64,000 bases of DNA from Nocardia exalbida NBRC 100660 (GTDB lineage: Bacteria > Actinomycetota > Actinomycetes > Mycobacteriales > Mycobacteriaceae). A program made the position numbers and the translations under genes. Position 1 is the first letter of the stretch. Each line of letters opens with the position of its first letter. Shown one piece after another: positions 17,054 through 25,667 of this stretch. The stretch is taken from contig NZ_BAFZ01000099.1 of the NCBI RefSeq assembly GCF_000308575.1, positions 1 to 64,000 of the forward strand, given 5' to 3'. Below the pieces are notes generated by a model that worked only from the letters and a program-made list of their open reading frames with translations, ran no database searches and had not been told where the DNA came from.

Positions 17054-17992
17054 TCAGGCCGCCGCCCACGCGGGCCGCAAGGTGTTCATCGGCGGGCGGT
17101 CCAGCAGGGAGACCTCGGTGCGGTGCGCCGTGAACTCGTCGCCGATCAGCGGGAACTGGGTCAGCGCCGCACCCGAGTCCTGGATGCCGCTGCGCCCGAG
17201 CACGGTGCCCAGGATCTGGCGGCTCATCACGCCCAGGTCGGCCAGCGGCCGGTTGCGGTGCGTGCGCACGCCCAAATTGACCTGGCCGATCGCGGACATG
17301 CCGAGCCGGTCGTAGGTGTCCAGCAGCAGCCCGATCTCGACGCCATAGCCCGGCGCGAACGGCACCGAGGTGAGCAGTTCGCGGGTGCCCGCGTATTCAC
17401 CGCCGAGCGGCTGCAGAACCTGGGACAGTTCCGGTCGCAGCGCGGCCAGCAGCGGCCGGGCGACCAGTTCGGTGACACGGCCACCGCCGGCCGCGTCCAC
17501 CGCGCCGCCTTGCCGCAGCGGCCTGCGGTAATAGGCCTTGGCCAGATGCATGTCGCCGACCGTGAGCAATGGACCGAGCAACTTCGGGACGAAGGCGGGA
17601 TCCGGGTCGATCAGGTCGGAGTCGACGAAAGCGATGAGATCACCGCTGGTCACCGCCAGGGAGCGCCACAGCACCTCCCCCTTGCCCGGCACCGGCTCGA
17701 GCTCCGGCACCGCCTGCTCGCGGCTGATCACCTCGGCGCCCGCCGCACGGGCGCGCTCCGCGGTGGCGTCGGTCGACCCGGAGTCCAGCACGATCAGCTC
17801 GTCGACCAGCGTGCCGAGCAGCGGCCGGATGCTGGCCACCACGTCGGCCACGGTCCGTTCTTCGTTCAGCGCGGGCAGCACCACCGACACGGTGCGCCCG
17901 GCTTTGGCGCGGACGAGTTCGTCCACTCGCCAGTTCGGGGTGTCCCAAGTATGGGTCGTCGCCCAGGCGGGCTCACGGTGTTGAAATGTCAT
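17054..17992 (-). CDS. gpgS: Glucosyl-3-phosphoglycerate synthase
   Basis: GT81 glycosyltransferase that starts methylglucose lipopolysaccharide synthesis by moving glucose from NDP-glucose to 3-phosphoglycerate. SVVLPALNEERTVADVV opens the GT-A fold; LIVLDSGSTDAT and the metal-binding FVDSDLIDPDP are present, then GEYAGTRELL and GYGVEIGLLLDTYDRLG. 312 aa. ATG 17992 overlaps the folP2 stop in ATGA, so the two genes are coupled, as in Rv1208/Rv1207. Confidence 0.92.
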   Translation of the reverse strand: MTFQHREPAWATTHTWDTPNWRVDELVRAKAGRTVSVVLPALNEERTVADVVASIRPLLGTLVDELIVLDSGSTDATAERARAAGAEVISREQAVPELEPVPGKGEVLWRSLAVTSGDLIAFVDSDLIDPDPAFVPKLLGPLLTVGDMHLAKAYYRRPLRQGGAVDAAGGGRVTELVARPLLAALRPELSQVLQPLGGEYAGTRELLTSVPFAPGYGVEIGLLLDTYDRLGMSAIGQVNLGVRTHRNRPLADLGVMSRQILGTVLGRSGIQDSGAALTQFPLIGDEFTAHRTEVSLLDRPPMNTLRPAWAAA

Positions 17993-18873
17993 GCCAGACC
18001 TCGCAAGGTTCGTGCGGGGGGCCGGATGCCCTGGATCGCGGCGATCATGTCCACGACCCGCCGGGTCGCGGCGACTTCGTGGACACGGAAGACTCGGGCG
18101 CCGGCCGCCGCCGACCATGCTGTTGCCGCCAATGTGCCCTCCAGCCGTTCGGAAAGACCGACACCTAAAGTCTCCCCGATGAAATCCTTGTTGCTCAGCG
18201 CCATCAAGACTGGCCATCCGGTTTTTACAAGAACGTCGACTCGGCGCAACAGTTCGAGCCCGTGATAGGTGTTCTTGCCGAAATCGTGCGTCGGATCGAT
18301 CAGAATCGAATCCCGGCGCACCCCCGCCGCGAGCGCGTTCTCCGCCGCCTGCACCACGGTTTCGGTGACCTCACCCACCACGTCCGCGTAGCGGACCCGA
18401 TGCGGCCGGGTGCGCGGCACCGCGCCACCGGTGTGGCTGCACACCACACCGGCGCCGTGCGCGGCGGCCACCGGAACGAGATCGGGATCGGCGCCCGCCC
18501 AGGTGTCGTTGATCAGATCCGCCCCCTCGCCCACCGCCGCCAGCGCCACCTCGGCCCGCCAGGTGTCGACGCTGATCAGTAGCTGCGGGTACTTCGCGCG
18601 AATGGCCGCGACGAACGGCACCACCCGGCGGGCCTCCTCGGCCGCGTCCACCGAATCGCCCGGCCCGGCTTTCACCCCGCCGATGTCGACGAGGTCGGCG
18701 CCTTCGTCCACCGCGCGCGCCACGGCCTCCATCGCCGCCGCGTCGGTGAACGTGGCGCCGCGGTCGTAGAACGAGTCCGGCGTGCGATTCACGATCGCCA
18801 TCACCAGCGCTCGATCCGTCGCCACCGGCCTGCCGCACAGCGTGGGAAGCGGCACCGCGGTCGAGCTGAACAT
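17989..18873 (-). CDS. folP2: FolP2 dihydropteroate-synthase-like protein
   Basis: TIM-barrel protein of the DHPS family, 294 aa. It has MAIVNRTPDSFYDRGATF, DIGGVKAGPG, LISVDTWRAEVA, LINDTWAG and ILIDPTHDFGKNTYHG. The NRTPDSFYDRG loop differs from the canonical NxTxDSFSDGG of FolP1. Published work on mycobacterial FolP2 found it does not replace FolP1 in sulfonamide-sensitive folate synthesis. Coupling to gpgS suggests a role with glucosylglycerate/MGLP rather than folate, but that is inference. Start ATG 18873 gives the family length; upstream codons are unsupported. Confidence 0.85.
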   Translation of the reverse strand: MFSSTAVPLPTLCGRPVATDRALVMAIVNRTPDSFYDRGATFTDAAAMEAVARAVDEGADLVDIGGVKAGPGDSVDAAEEARRVVPFVAAIRAKYPQLLISVDTWRAEVALAAVGEGADLINDTWAGADPDLVPVAAAHGAGVVCSHTGGAVPRTRPHRVRYADVVGEVTETVVQAAENALAAGVRRDSILIDPTHDFGKNTYHGLELLRRVDVLVKTGWPVLMALSNKDFIGETLGVGLSERLEGTLAATAWSAAAGARVFRVHEVAATRRVVDMIAAIQGIRPPARTLRGLA

Positions 18874-18931
18874 GTCAACGACTGTAGCCAGTCCGTCACT
18901 CCGGGTCTTCAGGCCGTGCTGATCTTGCCCG

Positions 18932-20701
18932 TCAGCTCTTGGGCGCCCGTCCCGCCGCCACCTCGGCGGCATAGTCGTCGTAGGCGGGGACATAGCCCTC
19001 GGTGCGGCCCGCGAGGACGTACAGCGTGCTGTCGGAGTCCGGGGCGTACCCCTGCTTGCGCAGTTCGACCTTGCGGCTTTTGAACGTGGAGGTCTGCTCC
19101 AGTTCGTGGACTATACGAATGAACAGCGGCACGGCATACCCCGGCAATTGCTGGTAGACCAGCTTCGCCACCGCCGCACCGTCGAATTCCGCGCCGGGAC
19201 GCAGCGTCACCGCGGCCATGCCCGCCTTGCCGTCCGTCCCGGGGATGTCCACGCCGTAGACCACCGCTTGCGCGATCGGCTCCGCCTTGCTCAGCGCGCC
19301 CTCCACCTCGGTGGTGGCCACGTTCTCACCCTTCCAGCGGAAGGTGTCGCCGAGCCGGTCGACGAACGCGATGTGATGCCAGCCCTGCTCCCGGACCAGG
19401 TCGCCGGTGTCGAACCAGACGTCCCCGGGCTGGAAGCCGTCGCGCACCAGCTTGGCCTCGGTGGCGTCCTTGTCGGTGTAACCGTCGAACGGCGAGCGGT
19501 CGGTCACCTTGGCCAGCAGCAGCCCGACCTCGCCGGTGCCGACCCGGCGCAAACGGCCCTTGTTGTCCCGCCTGGCTTTTCCGGTCTCCTCGTCGTACTC
19601 CACGACGGCGTACGGCAGCGGACCGAAGCCCGCCGTGCGATCCACGCCGAAGGCGTTGACGAACGCGATGTTCGCCTCGCTCGCGCCGTAGAACTCCACG
19701 ATCCGCTCGATGCCGAACCGCGATTTGAACTCGTCCCACAGTTCCGGGCGCAGCCCGTTGCCGACGGCGAGCCGGACCAGGTGCTGCCGATCGGTCGGCT
19801 TGGCGGGCTGGTTGACCAGGTAGCGGCATAGCTCGCCGATATAGATGAACGCCGTGGCCTGCTCGCGGATGACCTCGTCCCAGAACCGGGACGCGGAGAA
19901 ACCCCGGCCGAGCGCGAGTGTGCCGCCGGAGGCCAGCACCGCGGACAACGCGACGGTGAGCGCGTTGTTGTGGTACAGCGGCAGGCAGCAGTACAGAGTG
20001 TCGTTGCCGCGCAGGCGAATTCCCAGGCCGCCCAGGCCCGCCATGCTCTTGGTCCAGCGCAGATGGGTCATCACGCTGGCCTTCGGCAGTCCGGTGGTGC
20101 CGGAGGTGAAGATGAGGAACGCCCGCTCCCGCGCGGTGATCTCCGCACAGCTCGGTGGGTCGGCGTCGTCGGCGTCGCGGGCCGCCTCGTGGAGTTCGTC
20201 GGCGGCGAGGACGCCGGCGGGTGGCTCGGGCAGCGAGTCGATCGCGTCGGCGCATTCCGCGCCCACCACGTTCAGCACGCTGCCGAGCAGGCCGAAGCTG
20301 TGCGCCAGCACGTTGTCGCGCTGATGGTGGTTGAGCAACCCCACGGTGGCACCGAGCTTGACCGTGGCCAGCACGACGAACAGTGTCTCCGGCCGGTTGG
20401 TCATCAGCACGCCGACCACGTCGCCGCGCCGCACCCCCCGGTCCGCGAGCACGCTCGCATACCGGTTCACCTGCGCGTTGGCCTGACCGTAGGTGAAGGT
20501 CGCCCCCTCGAACCGCAGGAACAACCGATCCGGATGCCGGTGGGCGTCGCGCTGGAAATACAGCCCCACCGAGGACTTGGAATCCGCCGTCACCAGCATG
20601 CTCAGCGCGTTGCGCAGCATGCCCGGCGCGTCCAGGGCCATCCCGGGAAGATTGCGGGCGAGGTCGAACAAACTCACCGTCGAGCGGGTGTCGGTGCTCA
20701 C
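18932..20701 (-). CDS. fadD6: Long-chain fatty acyl-CoA synthetase (FadD6-like)
   Basis: ANL-superfamily adenylating enzyme, 589 aa, activating fatty acids to acyl-CoA. The P-loop is LIFTSGTTGLPKASVMTH; later motifs are YGASEANIAFVN, the DTGDLVREQGWHHIAFVDRLGDTFRWKGEN hinge and LFIRIVHELEQTSTFKSRKVELRKQGY. The C-terminal region resembles FATP-type very-long-chain synthetases. GTG 20701 (STDTRSTVSLFDLARN) is chosen because sequence further upstream in the open frame is antisense-like and belongs to the LOG gene region. Gap to the upstream LOG gene is 14 nt: one operon. Confidence 0.88.
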   Translation of the reverse strand: MSTDTRSTVSLFDLARNLPGMALDAPGMLRNALSMLVTADSKSSVGLYFQRDAHRHPDRLFLRFEGATFTYGQANAQVNRYASVLADRGVRRGDVVGVLMTNRPETLFVVLATVKLGATVGLLNHHQRDNVLAHSFGLLGSVLNVVGAECADAIDSLPEPPAGVLAADELHEAARDADDADPPSCAEITARERAFLIFTSGTTGLPKASVMTHLRWTKSMAGLGGLGIRLRGNDTLYCCLPLYHNNALTVALSAVLASGGTLALGRGFSASRFWDEVIREQATAFIYIGELCRYLVNQPAKPTDRQHLVRLAVGNGLRPELWDEFKSRFGIERIVEFYGASEANIAFVNAFGVDRTAGFGPLPYAVVEYDEETGKARRDNKGRLRRVGTGEVGLLLAKVTDRSPFDGYTDKDATEAKLVRDGFQPGDVWFDTGDLVREQGWHHIAFVDRLGDTFRWKGENVATTEVEGALSKAEPIAQAVVYGVDIPGTDGKAGMAAVTLRPGAEFDGAAVAKLVYQQLPGYAVPLFIRIVHELEQTSTFKSRKVELRKQGYAPDSDSTLYVLAGRTEGYVPAYDDYAAEVAAGRAPKS

Positions 20702-20715
20702 GTCTTCAGCTCTCC

Positions 20716-21273
20716 TCACTGGGTCCGCGCCGCCTCCAGTGCCGCGAACGCGGACGGGAGATCGGTCACCACGGTAATCCGGTCCAATGCCGTCTGGGGC
20801 ACGAACTTTCGCTCGTACAACTCGTCCAGCCAGGAAAACAACCCGCGGAAGAAACCATTGGGATCCAGCACAACAACGGACTTCTCGTGCTGTCCCAGAT
20901 AGCCGCCGGTCCAGGCCTCGAAGAACTCCTCCAGCGTGCCGATGCCGCCGGGCAGGGTGAGGAAGGCGTCGGCACGGTCCTCCATCACCTGCTTGCGCTG
21001 GCGCATGGTGTCGGTGACCACCAGCTCGTCGGCGTCGACGTCGGCGACCTCCCGGTGCACCAGGTGTTTCGGGATCACGCCGATGGTGTTCGCGCCGCCC
21101 GCGCGCGCCGCGGTGGCGACCGCGCCCATCATCGAGACGTGCCCGCCGCCGGACACCAGTTGCCAACCGCGCCGGGCGATCTCGGTGCCCACCCGGGCGG
21201 CCAGCGAGAGGTAGTCCTGGTCGGTGGTGCTCGCCGAGCAGTAGACACAGACGGCGAAAGGCCGATCGCTCAC
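20716..21273 (-). CDS. LOG family protein (Rv1205-like cytokinin nucleoside phosphoribohydrolase)
   Basis: 185-aa lysine-decarboxylase-like/LOG fold. CVYCSAS, LVSGGGHVSMMGAVA and the signature PGGIGTLEEFFEAWTGGYLG are intact. LOG enzymes remove ribose-5-phosphate from nucleoside monophosphates; in M. tuberculosis Rv1205 releases cytokinins. GTG 21273 overlaps the stop of the preceding LOG gene in GTGA. It lies upstream of fadD6 as Rv1205 does to Rv1206. Confidence 0.88.
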   Translation of the reverse strand: MSDRPFAVCVYCSASTTDQDYLSLAARVGTEIARRGWQLVSGGGHVSMMGAVATAARAGGANTIGVIPKHLVHREVADVDADELVVTDTMRQRKQVMEDRADAFLTLPGGIGTLEEFFEAWTGGYLGQHEKSVVVLDPNGFFRGLFSWLDELYERKFVPQTALDRITVVTDLPSAFAALEAARTQ

Positions 21274-22079
21274 CACTGATCCTCCGTCCCGATCGCGTCC
21301 TCGGCGCCACCCGCCTCCGCGGCGGCCTGGATGATGTGCACGACCTCCTCGACGCTGTCGGTCACGTGCAGCAGACCGAGGTCGCCGGGGGAGATCTTGC
21401 CCGAACCTCCGAGCGAATCGCGCAGCCAATCGACCAGCCCCGCCCAGTACCTGGTGCCGAACAGGATGATGGGGAACCGGGTGATCTTGTGCGTCTGCAC
21501 CAGCGTCAGCGCCTCGAACAACTCGTCGAGCGTGCCGAAACCGCCGGGCAGGCAGATGAACGCCTGCGAGTACTTCACGAACATCGTCTTGCGGACGAAG
21601 AAGTACCGGAAATTGATGCCCAGGTCGACCCAGTCGTTGAGGCTCTGCTCGAACGGCAGCTCGATGCCGAGGCCGATCGAGTAGCCGCCCGCCTCGCATG
21701 CGCCCCGGTTCGCCGCCTCCATCGCGCCGGGGCCGCCGCCGGTGATCACCGCGAAACCGGCCCGCGCCAGCGCGGCGCCGATGGCCCGCCCGGCCTGGTA
21801 TTCCGGGTGGTCGGCGGACGTGCGCGCGGAACCGAAGACGGTCACCGCCCTCGGCACCTCGGCGAGCGCGCCGAAGCCCTCCACGAACTCGGCTTGGATG
21901 CGCAGCACGCGCCACGGATCGGTGTGTACCCAATCCGTGTCGCCACGCTTGTCCAGCAGGTGCCGGTCGGCGGTGCCCACGCCGTCGGCCCGCTCGCGGC
22001 GAAACATGATCGGGCCGCGGAATTTCGGTGTCGACTTGGGTTGGGGGGCGACCTCACGGTCCGCGGCGTCGGTGGACAT
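21270..22079 (-). CDS. LOG family (TIGR00730) nucleotide phosphoribohydrolase-like protein
   Basis: 269 aa, a longer LOG-type protein. An N-terminal extension (~1-70, including PKFRGPIMFRRE and DTDWVHTDPWRVLRIQAEFVEGF) precedes VTVFGSARTS, VITGGGPGAMEAANRGA, RYFFVRKTMFVKYSQ and PGGFGTLDELFEALTLVQT. The catalytic Arg/Glu context is present. Whether its substrate is a nucleotide monophosphate is unproven. It is coupled by 4-bp overlap to the shorter LOG gene, giving two divergent paralogues in one operon. Confidence 0.85.
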   Translation of the reverse strand: MSTDAADREVAPQPKSTPKFRGPIMFRRERADGVGTADRHLLDKRGDTDWVHTDPWRVLRIQAEFVEGFGALAEVPRAVTVFGSARTSADHPEYQAGRAIGAALARAGFAVITGGGPGAMEAANRGACEAGGYSIGLGIELPFEQSLNDWVDLGINFRYFFVRKTMFVKYSQAFICLPGGFGTLDELFEALTLVQTHKITRFPIILFGTRYWAGLVDWLRDSLGGSGKISPGDLGLLHVTDSVEEVVHIIQAAAEAGGAEDAIGTEDQW

Positions 22080-22134
22080 GCGTTCCACGCTACCGCCCGG
22101 CAAGGCGGACCCAGAGAAAGGTCCCTGGGCTGCG

Positions 22135-22914
22135 CTAATCGGGCCAGGCGGGCGGGCGCTTCGCCAGGAAGGCCGCCATTCCTTCGCGGGCGCCGGGAAG
22201 TTGAGCGGCGGCGGCCATGACCTCCAGGGCGAGGGCGTAGGCGTCTGCTTCGGGACGGTCGAGCTGGCTGTAGAGAGTGCGTTTGCCGAGTGCCTTGCTG
22301 GCCCGGCTGCCCCGGGTCGCGCGGGCGAGCAACGCACCCACGGCGGTGTCCAGTTCGGCGTCCGGCACCACTCGGTTGATCAGGCCCCACTGTTCGGCGG
22401 TGCGGGCATCGATCGGGTCGCCGGTGAGGGCCATTTCCATCAGCCGTTTCCGTCCGACGGCGCGGGCCACCGGCACCGCGGGGGTGTGGCAGAACCAGCC
22501 ACCCTTGCCGCCGGGGAGCGCGAACCCGGCGGATTCGGCGGCGACGGCCAGATCGCAGGAGGCCACCAGCTGGCAGCCTGCGGCCGTGGCCAGACCGTGC
22601 ACCCGGGCGATCACCACCTGCGGCACCGACTGGATGGCCGACATGAGCTCGGTGCAGAGTGCGAGCAGTTCCCGCACGCCGAGCAGGTCGCGCGCGGCCA
22701 CGTCGGCGAAATCATGACCCGCGCAGAACACCGGGCCGCGCGCCCCGAGCACTATCCCGGTGGCATCGGTCTCCCCGGCAGCCCGGAACGAGGCGAGCAG
22801 TTCGGCCAGATGCTCACCCGACAGCGCGTTGCGCCGCTCCGGCCGGTTCATGGTGATGCGCACCGTGTCGCCGTCCCGCGCGACCAGCAGATGCCGATAC
22901 TCCAAGGCGGTCAT
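22135..22914 (-). CDS. Enoyl-CoA hydratase/isomerase family protein
   Basis: 259-aa crotonase-fold protein. Key pieces are NRPERRNALSGEHLAELL, FCAGHDFADVAAR (oxyanion-hole turn) and ARVHGLATAAGCQLVASCDL (second oxyanion Gly), then FALPGGKGGWFCHTPAV. The second catalytic Glu position of classic hydratases is not obvious (GGKGGW), so isomerase or other crotonase chemistry is possible. GGTGGAG lies ~5 nt before ATG 22914; a GTG at 22947 is an alternative start. Confidence 0.8.
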   Translation of the reverse strand: MTALEYRHLLVARDGDTVRITMNRPERRNALSGEHLAELLASFRAAGETDATGIVLGARGPVFCAGHDFADVAARDLLGVRELLALCTELMSAIQSVPQVVIARVHGLATAAGCQLVASCDLAVAAESAGFALPGGKGGWFCHTPAVPVARAVGRKRLMEMALTGDPIDARTAEQWGLINRVVPDAELDTAVGALLARATRGSRASKALGKRTLYSQLDRPEADAYALALEVMAAAAQLPGAREGMAAFLAKRPPAWPD

Positions 22915-22993
22915 ATCTCCACCGTAGATCTCTGCGGGCAGCGACACGACAGGTCCGAAAATCCGATTCCAGAGAACGACCCGCGCGCAGCGT

Positions 22994-24106
22994 TCAGTCC
23001 GGTGCGCTGCTCAGGTAGCTGCGCAACATGGCGGTGACGGCGGTGATCTGGTCGACGGGGACGTGCTCGTCGCGCTTGTGCGCGAGGTTGGGATCGCCGG
23101 GACCGAAGTTGACGGCGGGGATGCCGCGGGCCGCGAAACGCGAGACGTCGGTCCAGCCGTACTTCGCGCGGACACCGCCGCCGCCGTGGCGCTGCACCGA
23201 GTCGATCAGGTCCTTGGCCGCCGGCGCCGTCAGGCCGGGCAGCGCGCCCGGCGCCGCGTCGATCACCTCGAAGGACAGCTCGAGTCCGGCGAAGACCTCG
23301 CGCACGTGCTCGACGGCTTGGTCGATCGTGCGGTCGGGAGCGAAACGGAAGTTGACCTCCAGCTCGGCGGCGTCCGGCACGACATTGCCCGCGACTCCGG
23401 CCTCGACCTGCACGGCGGACAGGCCCTCGCGATAGACGCAGCCGTCGATGTCCACTTCCCGCGCGCGATAGTCGGCCAGCCGCTGCAGTATCGGGGCCAG
23501 CCGGTGAATCGCGTTATCGCCCAGCCACGCCCGCGCCGCATGCGCGCGAACGCCGGAGGTGCGCAGCCGAGCGCGCAGCGCGCCCTGGCAACCGGCCTCG
23601 ATCCAGCCGCCGGACGGTTCGCCGAGGACGGCGAGGTCGCCGGTGAGCCAGTCGGGCAGATCCCGCTCGATGTGCCCGAGCCCGTTGAACTCGGCGGCGA
23701 TCTCCTCCCCGTCGTAGAAGATCAAGGTCAGGTCGTGCACCAGGTCGGCGACGGTCGCGGCGAGGTGCAGAAAGACCGCGTCGCCCGACTTCATGTCCAC
23801 CGAGCCGCAGCCGTAGAGGACCCGCTCGCCCACCGGGCTCACCTCGAACCGGCCGGGCACGTTGTCGGCGATCGGCACGGTGTCCAGGTGCCCGGCCAGG
23901 ATCACCCGGGTGGGCAGCCCGCGTCGGGTGCGCGCCAGCACGACGTTTCCGTGCCGGAGGATCTCGAACCCCGTCGTCTGCTCGCGCAACGCCCGCTCCA
24001 CCACGTCGGTGATGGCCGCCTCGTCGCGCGAGACGCTCGGGATGTCGACGAGTGCGGCGGTCAGTGCGATCGGGTCGGCATGCAGGTCGATGGTCACGCG
24101 CTTCAC
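22994..24106 (-). CDS. dapE: Succinyl-diaminopimelate desuccinylase
   Basis: M20 metallopeptidase of the succinylase lysine/DAP pathway: N-succinyl-LL-DAP gives LL-DAP plus succinate. Metal-site motifs are LAGHLDTVPIADNVPG, GCGSVDMKSGDAVFL and YDGEEIAAEFNGLG; the C-terminal His is in FGPGDPNLAHKRDEHV. 370 aa, slightly long; a GTG at 24097 would remove three residues. It is divergent from dapD with ~137 nt between, mirroring Rv1202/Rv1201c. Confidence 0.92.
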   Translation of the reverse strand: MKRVTIDLHADPIALTAALVDIPSVSRDEAAITDVVERALREQTTGFEILRHGNVVLARTRRGLPTRVILAGHLDTVPIADNVPGRFEVSPVGERVLYGCGSVDMKSGDAVFLHLAATVADLVHDLTLIFYDGEEIAAEFNGLGHIERDLPDWLTGDLAVLGEPSGGWIEAGCQGALRARLRTSGVRAHAARAWLGDNAIHRLAPILQRLADYRAREVDIDGCVYREGLSAVQVEAGVAGNVVPDAAELEVNFRFAPDRTIDQAVEHVREVFAGLELSFEVIDAAPGALPGLTAPAAKDLIDSVQRHGGGGVRAKYGWTDVSRFAARGIPAVNFGPGDPNLAHKRDEHVPVDQITAVTAMLRSYLSSAPD

Positions 24107-24230
24107 CCTACGACCCGCTCACCCGCCCCGGCCCGCACGCCGCCTCGGGTCGCGGCCGTCTCTTCCGGGAGCGGTCGCGGCGGTAATGGCGGTCGCCGGA
24201 GCAGCCGCACCGTTGTCCGGCGCGGGTCGG

Positions 24231-24236
24231 TAACCT
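24231..24236 (+). promoter_or_regulatory. Leaderless -10 box for dapD
   Basis: TAACCT ends 7 nt before GTG 24244 with no ribosome-binding site between. Confidence 0.35.
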
Positions 24237-24243
24237 CTAGGCC

Positions 24244-25191
24244 GTGAGCATCCAGGGAGCAGCAGCAGTCGGTATCGCCAATGTGACCGCGGACGGGACC
24301 GTACTGGACACGTGGTACCCGGCCCCGCAGCTGGGCGAGTTCGCCGAGACCGGCACCAAGCGGCTGGACGAGGCGCCCGCCGAGTACGCGGCGCTGCTGG
24401 GCTTCGACGACGCGCGCGGGGTCGACGTGATCGCGGTGCGCACCACGATCGCCGACCTGTCCGCCGCCCCGGTCGACGCGCACGACGTCTACCTGCGCTT
24501 GCACCTGCTCTCGCACCGCCTGGTCAAGCCGCACGAGGTGAGTCTGGACGGCCAGTTCGGCCTGCTGACCAACGTGGTGTGGACCAACCACGGCCCCGCC
24601 GCGGTGGAGGGCTTCGAGGCCACCCGTGCCAAGCTGCGCGCCCGCGGCCCCGTCACCGTGTACAGCGTGGACAAGTTCCCGCGCATGGTCGACTACGTGC
24701 TGCCCTCCGGCGTCCGCATCGGCGACGCCGACCGCGTCCGCCTCGGCGCGCACCTGGCCTCCGGCACCACCGTCATGCACGAAGGCTTCGTGAACTTCAA
24801 CGCGGGCACCCTCGGCGCCTCGATGATCGAGGGCCGTATCTCCGCGGGCGTCGTGGTCGGTGACGGCTCCGATATCGGCGGCGGCGCGTCCACCATGGGC
24901 ACGCTCTCCGGCGGTGGCACCAAGGTCATCTCCATCGGCGAGCGCTCGCTGCTCGGCGCGAACTCCGGCCTCGGCATCCCGCTCGGCAACGACTGCGTGG
25001 TCGAGGCGGGCCTCTACCTGACCGCGGGCACCAAGGTCACCACCCCCGACGGCACCCTCGTCAAGGCGGCCGACCTGGCCGGCCGCGACAACCTGCTGTT
25101 CCGCCGCAACTCCACCACCGGCGCCGTCGAGGTAGTCCCCCGCAAGGGCACCGGCATCGAACTCAACGCCGACCTCCACGCCAACGACTAG
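24244..25191 (+). CDS. dapD: 2,3,4,5-tetrahydropyridine-2,6-dicarboxylate N-succinyltransferase
   Basis: Third step of the succinylase DAP pathway. An N-terminal domain (~1-135) precedes a left-handed beta-helix of hexapeptide repeats: VRLGAHLASGTTVMHEGFVN, then ASMIEGRISAGVVVGDGSDI, GGGASTMGTLSGGG and ERSLLGANSGLGIPLGND. 315 aa, the actinobacterial long form. GTG start with a leaderless-type -10. With dapE and dapC in the same window it shows the succinylase route to lysine and peptidoglycan DAP. Confidence 0.95.
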   Translation: MSIQGAAAVGIANVTADGTVLDTWYPAPQLGEFAETGTKRLDEAPAEYAALLGFDDARGVDVIAVRTTIADLSAAPVDAHDVYLRLHLLSHRLVKPHEVSLDGQFGLLTNVVWTNHGPAAVEGFEATRAKLRARGPVTVYSVDKFPRMVDYVLPSGVRIGDADRVRLGAHLASGTTVMHEGFVNFNAGTLGASMIEGRISAGVVVGDGSDIGGGASTMGTLSGGGTKVISIGERSLLGANSGLGIPLGNDCVVEAGLYLTAGTKVTTPDGTLVKAADLAGRDNLLFRRNSTTGAVEVVPRKGTGIELNADLHAND

Positions 25192-25193
25192 AA

Positions 25194-25231
25194 CCTCCAC
25201 GAGTGGCGCAACCAAGTGCCACTCGTGGAGG
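25194..25231. terminator. Perfect 14-bp hairpin between convergent dapD and PPOX gene
   Basis: CCTCCACGAGTGGC (25194-25207) pairs perfectly with 25218-25231 around a 10-nt loop. It sits just past the dapD stop and 10 nt before the convergent stop at 25242, so it can end transcripts from either side. There is no U-tract, as is usual in these genomes. Confidence 0.7.
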
Positions 25232-25241
25232 CTCGGCCGGA

Positions 25242-25634
25242 TCAGGCGGTGTCGGGAGACTCACCGGAGAGCCCGAATGCGATGACGCGTCGGGGATGGA
25301 TGCGGATCATTTCGCGGGAGACCCCGGAGATGTACGGGTCGATGTCGGTGAGCGCTTCGGCGGTGCCGCGGATTTCGAGGCAGCGGACCCGCCATGGCTG
25401 GACCGACGCGACGTCGTCGACGACGAATGCGACGTGGTCGTTGGTGGCGAGGTTGCGGAATTTCCACGAGGCGCCCATGTTCCAGCCCGCGATGTCGATG
25501 GTGCCCAGGTCGGCGTTGTAGCGGAAGCCGACGGGGTTGTTCTGCGGGGTGCCGTCGGGCCGGACGGTGGCCAGCCGGCCCAGGCGCTGGGTGTGCAGGT
25601 AGTCGATCTGTTCGGGGGTCAGGGTCGAAGTCAT
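25242..25634 (-). CDS. PPOX-class F420-dependent oxidoreductase family protein
   Basis: 130-aa split-barrel flavin/deazaflavin-binding protein of the PNPOx-like family. LGRLATVRPDGTPQNNPVGFRYNADLGTIDIAG and KFRNLATNDHVAFVVDD are typical of the actinobacterial F420H2-dependent group, as is RCLEIRGTAEAL. F420 versus FMN use cannot be settled from sequence; fbiC in the window shows the host makes F420. It converges on dapD. Confidence 0.82.
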   Translation of the reverse strand: MTSTLTPEQIDYLHTQRLGRLATVRPDGTPQNNPVGFRYNADLGTIDIAGWNMGASWKFRNLATNDHVAFVVDDVASVQPWRVRCLEIRGTAEALTDIDPYISGVSREMIRIHPRRVIAFGLSGESPDTA

Positions 25635-25667
25635 GGGCCGACCGTAGAACCTCTACCGAACTCGAGG

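Noticed and set aside
20716..21310. One fused protein joining fadD6-like and LOG region
   Set aside because: Only an open frame upstream of GTG 20701; the LOG gene in another frame has full motifs.
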